Positions 59,901 through 64,000 of a stretch of 64,000 nucleotides of DNA are shown in pieces. A program made the position numbers and the translations under genes. Source of the DNA: Molossus alvarezi (lineage: Eukaryota > Chordata > Mammalia > Chiroptera > Molossidae); NCBI GenBank assembly GCA_037176705.1, contig JBAWUJ010000111.1, positions 1-64,000 of the forward strand, given 5' to 3'. The notes below the pieces were generated by a model, which was not told where the DNA came from, searched no databases, and saw only the letters and a program-made list of their open reading frames with translations. Every line of letters starts with the position of its first letter. The first letter of the stretch is position 1.

Positions 59901-62577
59901 TCTTTGGCTTTCCCCACACACTCACTGCTTCAAGAAGCAATGTGGAGTCACACCAAGATTCCCCACGGGAGAACAGGAAGGAGGGGTTGACGGCAGGCAA
60001 GTTTCCTTAGTAGGCCTCCTCCTCGCCCAGCCGCACCACTTGCCCTTGGCAGAGATTCCAGCGCCAGGCAAGGGGAGGAGTGGGGGCGAAAGCTTCACAG
60101 TGCCCAAAGGGTAGGGCCCCCGGCCCATGGGAAGCTGGAGGCAGGCGGGCCGAGCAGTAGAGGGGTGTCCCGTGGAACACATCTGCCGCTTTTCCATCGG
60201 ACTGGAGCTTGGTGGGTTGTCGGGGCGGCGGCCCAAACACACGGGTGGAGGGGGGCGCTCGCCTAGGGCGGGACTTTTGGGGGGGTTGCCCCGCCGGTTC
60301 GGGGCCCGCCGCCACAGGAGTGGTTCGCGGTGTCCTGCCAGGAATCCCTCCGTCACCCTCTTCAGTCCACCAAACCCCCTTTTTGTCTGGGAAAAGTGGA
60401 CATGTGTAAAGAGGAGAAGCAAACGGACGACACAGCTCGGAGAGGCCGATTCACGTGGATTTTGTTTCCACGCGACACAGGTGTCAAGAAGTAAGTGTAA
60501 GGGATGAGGCCCCCACCTGCATTTCTCAGACCCGTGAAAGTAGTTTTCATGGCAGGTACTGCCGCGTGTCATTTGCCCCTACCCTGCTCCTACACACCGC
60601 CTTCCTTTTCCCCGGGGCGCAGGTGTGCTGCTAATTGCCACCATTCAGGGCGGCCGCGGCCCCGCCCCCTTCGCCCCGCCCCCGTCCTGACGGCCCATCC
60701 CCCTGTGCGCCGACGCGGCCAGCTGTCAACCTCCTCTGTGCGGAGCTTATCACAGCCGCCACCGGGCAGGTGCTGCGCGATTGCCACACGTCACAGTGAG
60801 GCCAGCCGGATCGCATCGCATCACATCGCATCGCATCGCATCCTGACTAACGGGGCCACGGAGACGCGTGGCCCAGCGCTCGGGAGCCCGGGCTCGTGGT
60901 CGATTCACGGCAGCGGGAGGGTGCTTGGGACACTTGTCTTCTCTCCTCTGTTCTCTGCTTCTCTCTCTCTCTCGCTCGCTCTCTCTCTCTGTGTCTCTCT
61001 CTCCCGCCCCGCCCCCGTCTCCCTCTCCTCCTCTCTCTCACCCCCCTAGTCTCATAGAGCTCTCCTGTCTTGCAGGACAGGGAATTTCGCGGAGTCGTGG
61101 AAGGGACTGCTCCCCTAGGCCCCTCCTGTGCCGAGGAAGGTCAGGCGGGCAAGCGGATCCCCGGGCGGATTTGGGGATTTCCTCGGAGCGAGGAGGCAGC
61201 TTCTCTGTGCGATCTCGGTTCCGGCGGAGGACACCTGCTGCGGGCAGCGAAGCCGGACCCCGGTGGCCTGGGGTTTGGGCCGGCGCCGCCGGTACGTCAA
61301 CCATCCACAGGAGTGGAAACGGTCCTGGTGCACACTGCAACTGTTTTCAGAGAGGTAGGGACTGTCGTGTCTTAGGTCAAATAAGTACTTTTGAAACATA
61401 AGTCCATCAAATCAACGTGTTCATAGTTATTGCCTGATCCGCCCGCGCCCGCCCAGCCCCCAGCACACCAGGCCAACCCCAGCCGGCCTCGCCCCCCCCA
61501 CCCTGACACACACACACACGCACCCCCACGGACACGCACACCGCCCCGCCCCCCCACACACACACTGACACAGCAGCGCCCAGTCACGGCCCGTTAGAGA
61601 TCCGGTCCACTGGTGGACCCGGTCGCTGTCCGTTGCAGCGGCCAAGTCCGGTGCCGGGCAACCTGTCTCTCCGGTCGCCCAGGCAACCGGCGCGGTCTCG
61701 CGTCCCCCGCAAGTCGTCCTCGCTCGTTCGGTGCCTCGATCGCGTGACCGCGGTTCTGCGGGCAGACCCGGAAGCGGGCCGGAGAGAGGCACACACGCAC
61801 AGACACTCCCTCCCTCCCTCGCACACAGACACACACGGGCCTCCACACCTCCCTCGCTCCCTCCCCCCCTCCCCCCCTTGGCCTCTGGCCAAATACAAAT
61901 ACAGAATCAGTCAATAAAACATTTCAATATCGCCGTGCTCTCGTCATGTTCACGGGCTTTGCGTCAGTCTGCGGCGGCGGCGGCCGGGGCAGAGACCCTG
62001 AGAGGGCCGAGGAGATCTCCCCCTCCCTTTTGACCTGGAGAATGTTCAGTGGGCTGGCGAGGGAAGAGCGGCTGCCAGCCGCCCAGCCGGCCCGCGCGGT
62101 TTGTTTCTCACGGAAGGCTTCCGGGCCCGTGAGGAGGGAGACGATCTGGTGGGAGACCTAAGAGTGTAGTGAGACATCAGGAGGGATACCTCGACTGGGA
62201 ACATCCTCCCTGAGGAGCAAGGGTTTCCCTTCCCACCCCGGGCCCCCACCCAGCTCAGGATCCCAGTACCAGGAAGAGACGTCCCCATCCCTTGTGGCTG
62301 TGCAAACCACCGGGGATCGAGGTCCAGGCTGAGGCTGCCGGGGTCCCAGGCAGTTCCTTTGAAAGGGCCTGACCACGCACGGAGCTCCGGGGACCCTCTT
62401 TCTGCGGGCTGCAGAGTGGGGGTGGGTGGCAGGGAGGGACAGCGGCAGCTTGAAAGGCACCAGAGACATCCCTGGGAAGAACTGAGTCAGTCCTTTGGCA
62501 TTGGGATGAGAGCTGGAGGGGCAGCTTTGTCCCAGGCACACGTGCTGGTGGAGGCTGCTGTTCCATGGGTGAGCCCT
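56936..62577 (+). repeat. Macrosatellite unit 11 (S allele, 5642 bp, most private changes)
   Basis: S allele with four CTGGTG copies and seven CTG copies: the same total length as other S units but one base different. Private changes: C-to-T at 58519 and 58572, C-to-A at 59635, loss of one A at about 59643, C-to-G at 60715, C-to-A at 61946 and G-to-C at 62084. The one-base loss explains 5642 versus 5643 bp and frameshifts a 138-codon plus-strand frame that is open in the other units. It shares A at 57051 with units 5 and 12, and gtgcc with units 2-4 and 12. Confidence 0.95.
58959..59010 (+). repeat. CTGGTG/CTG minisatellite, unit 11, short allele variant
   Basis: 52 bp, with four hexamers and seven CTG triplets: a G-to-C change turned the fifth CTGGTG into CTGCTG. 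Confidence 0.95.
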
Positions 62578-64000
62578 TCCCTGGCGGGGCAGGCAGCCCG
62601 GTGGGCGGGCGCGCACCGTCCCTGGGACTCTGGTGACCTAGCACCCACTGTCTGGGCCACCCTGGTGATTGCCTGAGGCCCCGCCCCACGGCACATTCAG
62701 GCCCACCCAAGCGGTGTCCATTGATTTTTCCCTAGGATTGGCCTGTCTTGGCTCCCGCTTCACGAGGTCCTAAATTCTCTGAAACCAACAACACCTGGCC
62801 TCAGCGAGCCCCATACCTCCTCTGGCTCACTGGCCCCAGGCCTGGCAGTAGTAGCAGCCAGCGTTGGGCCCCAGCTTGACATTGCCTAGGCACCTCCAAG
62901 ACCAGCACAGAAGGCAGCCATGTGTAGATCGCTTTGTAGCTTATGTCTGGTGGCCCCGGGGAGAACACACAGGGGCAGTGGCTGACCTCGCCCCGGAGCC
63001 AGCCTAGAAGAGTTGGCCTTTCCTTTGCTCCTTTTCCCTTCAGAATATTACAATGGCATCCTCAGTACCTGGAGGTGGGTCTTTGTGCTTCTTTCTCAAT
63101 AGGCTGTACGTATGTGTTCTTTTTCTTGCTTCTCTCTTTCCTCCCTCCCTCCCTCCCTCTCTGGCTAGAGCCCTTTGGGGCTCAGGGCAAGACTGAGGAA
63201 GTTGTACAGAGAGCTCCCACATGCCCACGGCCCTGTAGTCCCTGCTCTTTCTTCCCCAAGTCACACACGGGCAGGCACGCAGGCACCCAATGCGTGAATT
63301 TTCTGAGGCCCAGAGGCCTGCTGCAGAACTTAGGATGAAAACCCTACCCTGCTCTTTTCCAGAAAGACAGGCATGGGCCTAAGCAAGGTGGCCTGGCCTG
63401 GGCTGTGCCTGGGGAGTGGGGTTGGGGTTAGGGGGTGGGAAGGGAAGGCCAGGGCCACTTATTCCAAGGGAACAGCAATGGCTTGATTCAAATGCAGAGA
63501 GCCTGGGACTTTGCCTGAGGCTTCTACAACTCCCCCACACTTAGGCCACTGATTCCAAGCTGCAGGAAGGGAGCAGGGTCAGTCTGGAGCTGAAAGAGTT
63601 CGCCTCCATGTGCCAAAGCCGAAAACTGCCCTCCACCCTCTGAGAAAGGGCAGGGTGTGGGTGGGGGTGAGGTGGCGGTTGGGTGGTGGTGGTGGTGGTG
63701 GTGAGCGGTGGCGGTTTAGGGGTGCAAGTGCAGGGCATCCAAGGAGAAGTTAAAGAGTCCATCTCGGCGTCATAGATTCCCCAGGCCAAACGCCGGTGTG
63801 GAGTGATGAGGGTCCAGGGAGGCCTGGTAGGGGATGAATGGACTCAGTAACCCTGTGTCTCGGTAACAACAAGCACACTCGTACTGAAACACTGTGCTCC
63901 AGCTGACGATTTTGGTAACTCACCTTTAGGTACCCTTCACATGGATGGATGGAGAGATGGTTGGGTGGGTGGGTGGATGGATGGATGGTGAGCACTGAAC
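62578..64000 (+). repeat. Macrosatellite unit 12, truncated by the window edge
   Basis: First 1423 bp of a further unit. Markers: A at 62693, gtgcc near 63405, cgaaa near 63620 and seven GGT copies, i.e. the same as unit 11. The array continues to the right. Confidence 0.96.

Larger units (their letters stand above)
1..64000. repeat. Macrosatellite: head-to-tail array of a ~5.7 kb unit
   Basis: The same sequence recurs with starts at 1, 5733, 11469, 17199, 22844, 28493, 34136, 39854, 45572, 51293, 56936 and 62578, always in the same orientation and with no spacer. Comparison by eye shows only scattered single-base changes plus microsatellite and minisatellite length changes between units. 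The unit lengths (5642-5736 bp) can be derived from one another using the indels listed under the individual units, so no large unexplained insertion or deletion is present. The array runs past both edges, so total copy number and flanking genes are unknown. The unit boundary is arbitrary: it is set by the window edge, not by biology. Known mammalian macrosatellites have similar architecture (DXZ4 about 3 kb, D4Z4 about 3.3 kb, RS447 about 4.7 kb, CT47 about 4.8 kb), but I recognise none of their sequence here. Confidence 0.97.

Noticed and set aside
1..64000. Ribosomal DNA intergenic spacer
   Set aside because: CT-rich and GC-rich stretches resemble rDNA spacers, but there is no 18S, 5.8S or 28S sequence and the period is 5.7 kb, far too short for a mammalian rDNA unit.
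1..64000. CRISPR array or other prokaryotic repeat system
   Set aside because: The repeats are kilobases long with no spacers, and no cas-like or other bacterial gene is present.
1..64000. D4Z4 (DUX4) or RS447 (USP17) array
   Set aside because: No homeodomain and no ubiquitin-protease Cys/His boxes are visible in any frame, and the unit length differs.

Overview
The whole 64 kb window is one head-to-tail tandem array of a single GC-rich unit of about 5.7 kb, i.e. a macrosatellite. Taking the first base of the window as phase, it holds eleven complete units and a twelfth that runs off the right edge. The starts are 1, 5733, 11469, 17199, 22844, 28493, 34136, 39854, 45572, 51293, 56936 and 62578. 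The complete units are 5732, 5736, 5730, 5645, 5649, 5643, 5718, 5718, 5721, 5643 and 5642 bp long. Neither end of the array is inside the window. The look of the DNA (CpG-island-like second half, GC boxes, TGG, GGAT, CA, CT and GCATC microsatellites, no operons) points to a vertebrate, most likely placental mammal, nuclear genome. I cannot name the species or chromosome. I recognise no protein family, rRNA, tRNA or transposon anywhere.

Layout of one unit, using unit 2 (5733-11468) as the reference. The first half (5733 to about 8900) is CpG-poorer. It carries a GC box and an inverted CCAAT, a G-quadruplex-prone G-rich run, TGG and GGAT/GGGT microsatellites, an alternating purine-pyrimidine (Z-DNA type) run, a CTGGTG/CTG minisatellite at 7762-7900, a homopurine run, and an 11-bp inverted repeat whose loop holds two AATAAA signals. 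The second half (about 9010-11040) is a CpG-island-like segment. It has paired GC boxes, a GCATC pentamer run, a long CT-rich tract followed by a candidate 279-bp exon, CA/C-rich simple repeats, a dyad, two RFX X-box-like sites and a third AATAAA.

Units are nearly identical. Every length difference I found is accounted for by a few indels: minisatellite length, TGG count, CT count and some one- to three-base changes. Two minisatellite alleles, long (L) and short (S, 87 bp less than the 139-bp form), occur in blocks: LLL SSS LLL SS. Two linked single-base markers up to about 1.5 kb away follow the same blocks, while markers elsewhere in the unit switch at other places. This mosaic indicates recent exchange (unequal crossing-over and/or gene conversion) with tracts shorter than a unit.

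No protein-coding gene can be called with confidence. The best candidate is a compact minus-strand arrangement in every unit: GC boxes, an ATG 88 bp further on, a 216-codon open frame, then AATAAA 22 nt after the stop. It is intact in units 2-11. The protein resembles no family I know and is Pro/Arg/Cys-rich, as chance frames in GC-rich DNA often are, so it is offered as a hypothesis. The more general idea is an array of at least eleven repeated CpG islands with promoter-like motifs, comparable in architecture (not in sequence) to known mammalian macrosatellites such as DXZ4 and D4Z4.
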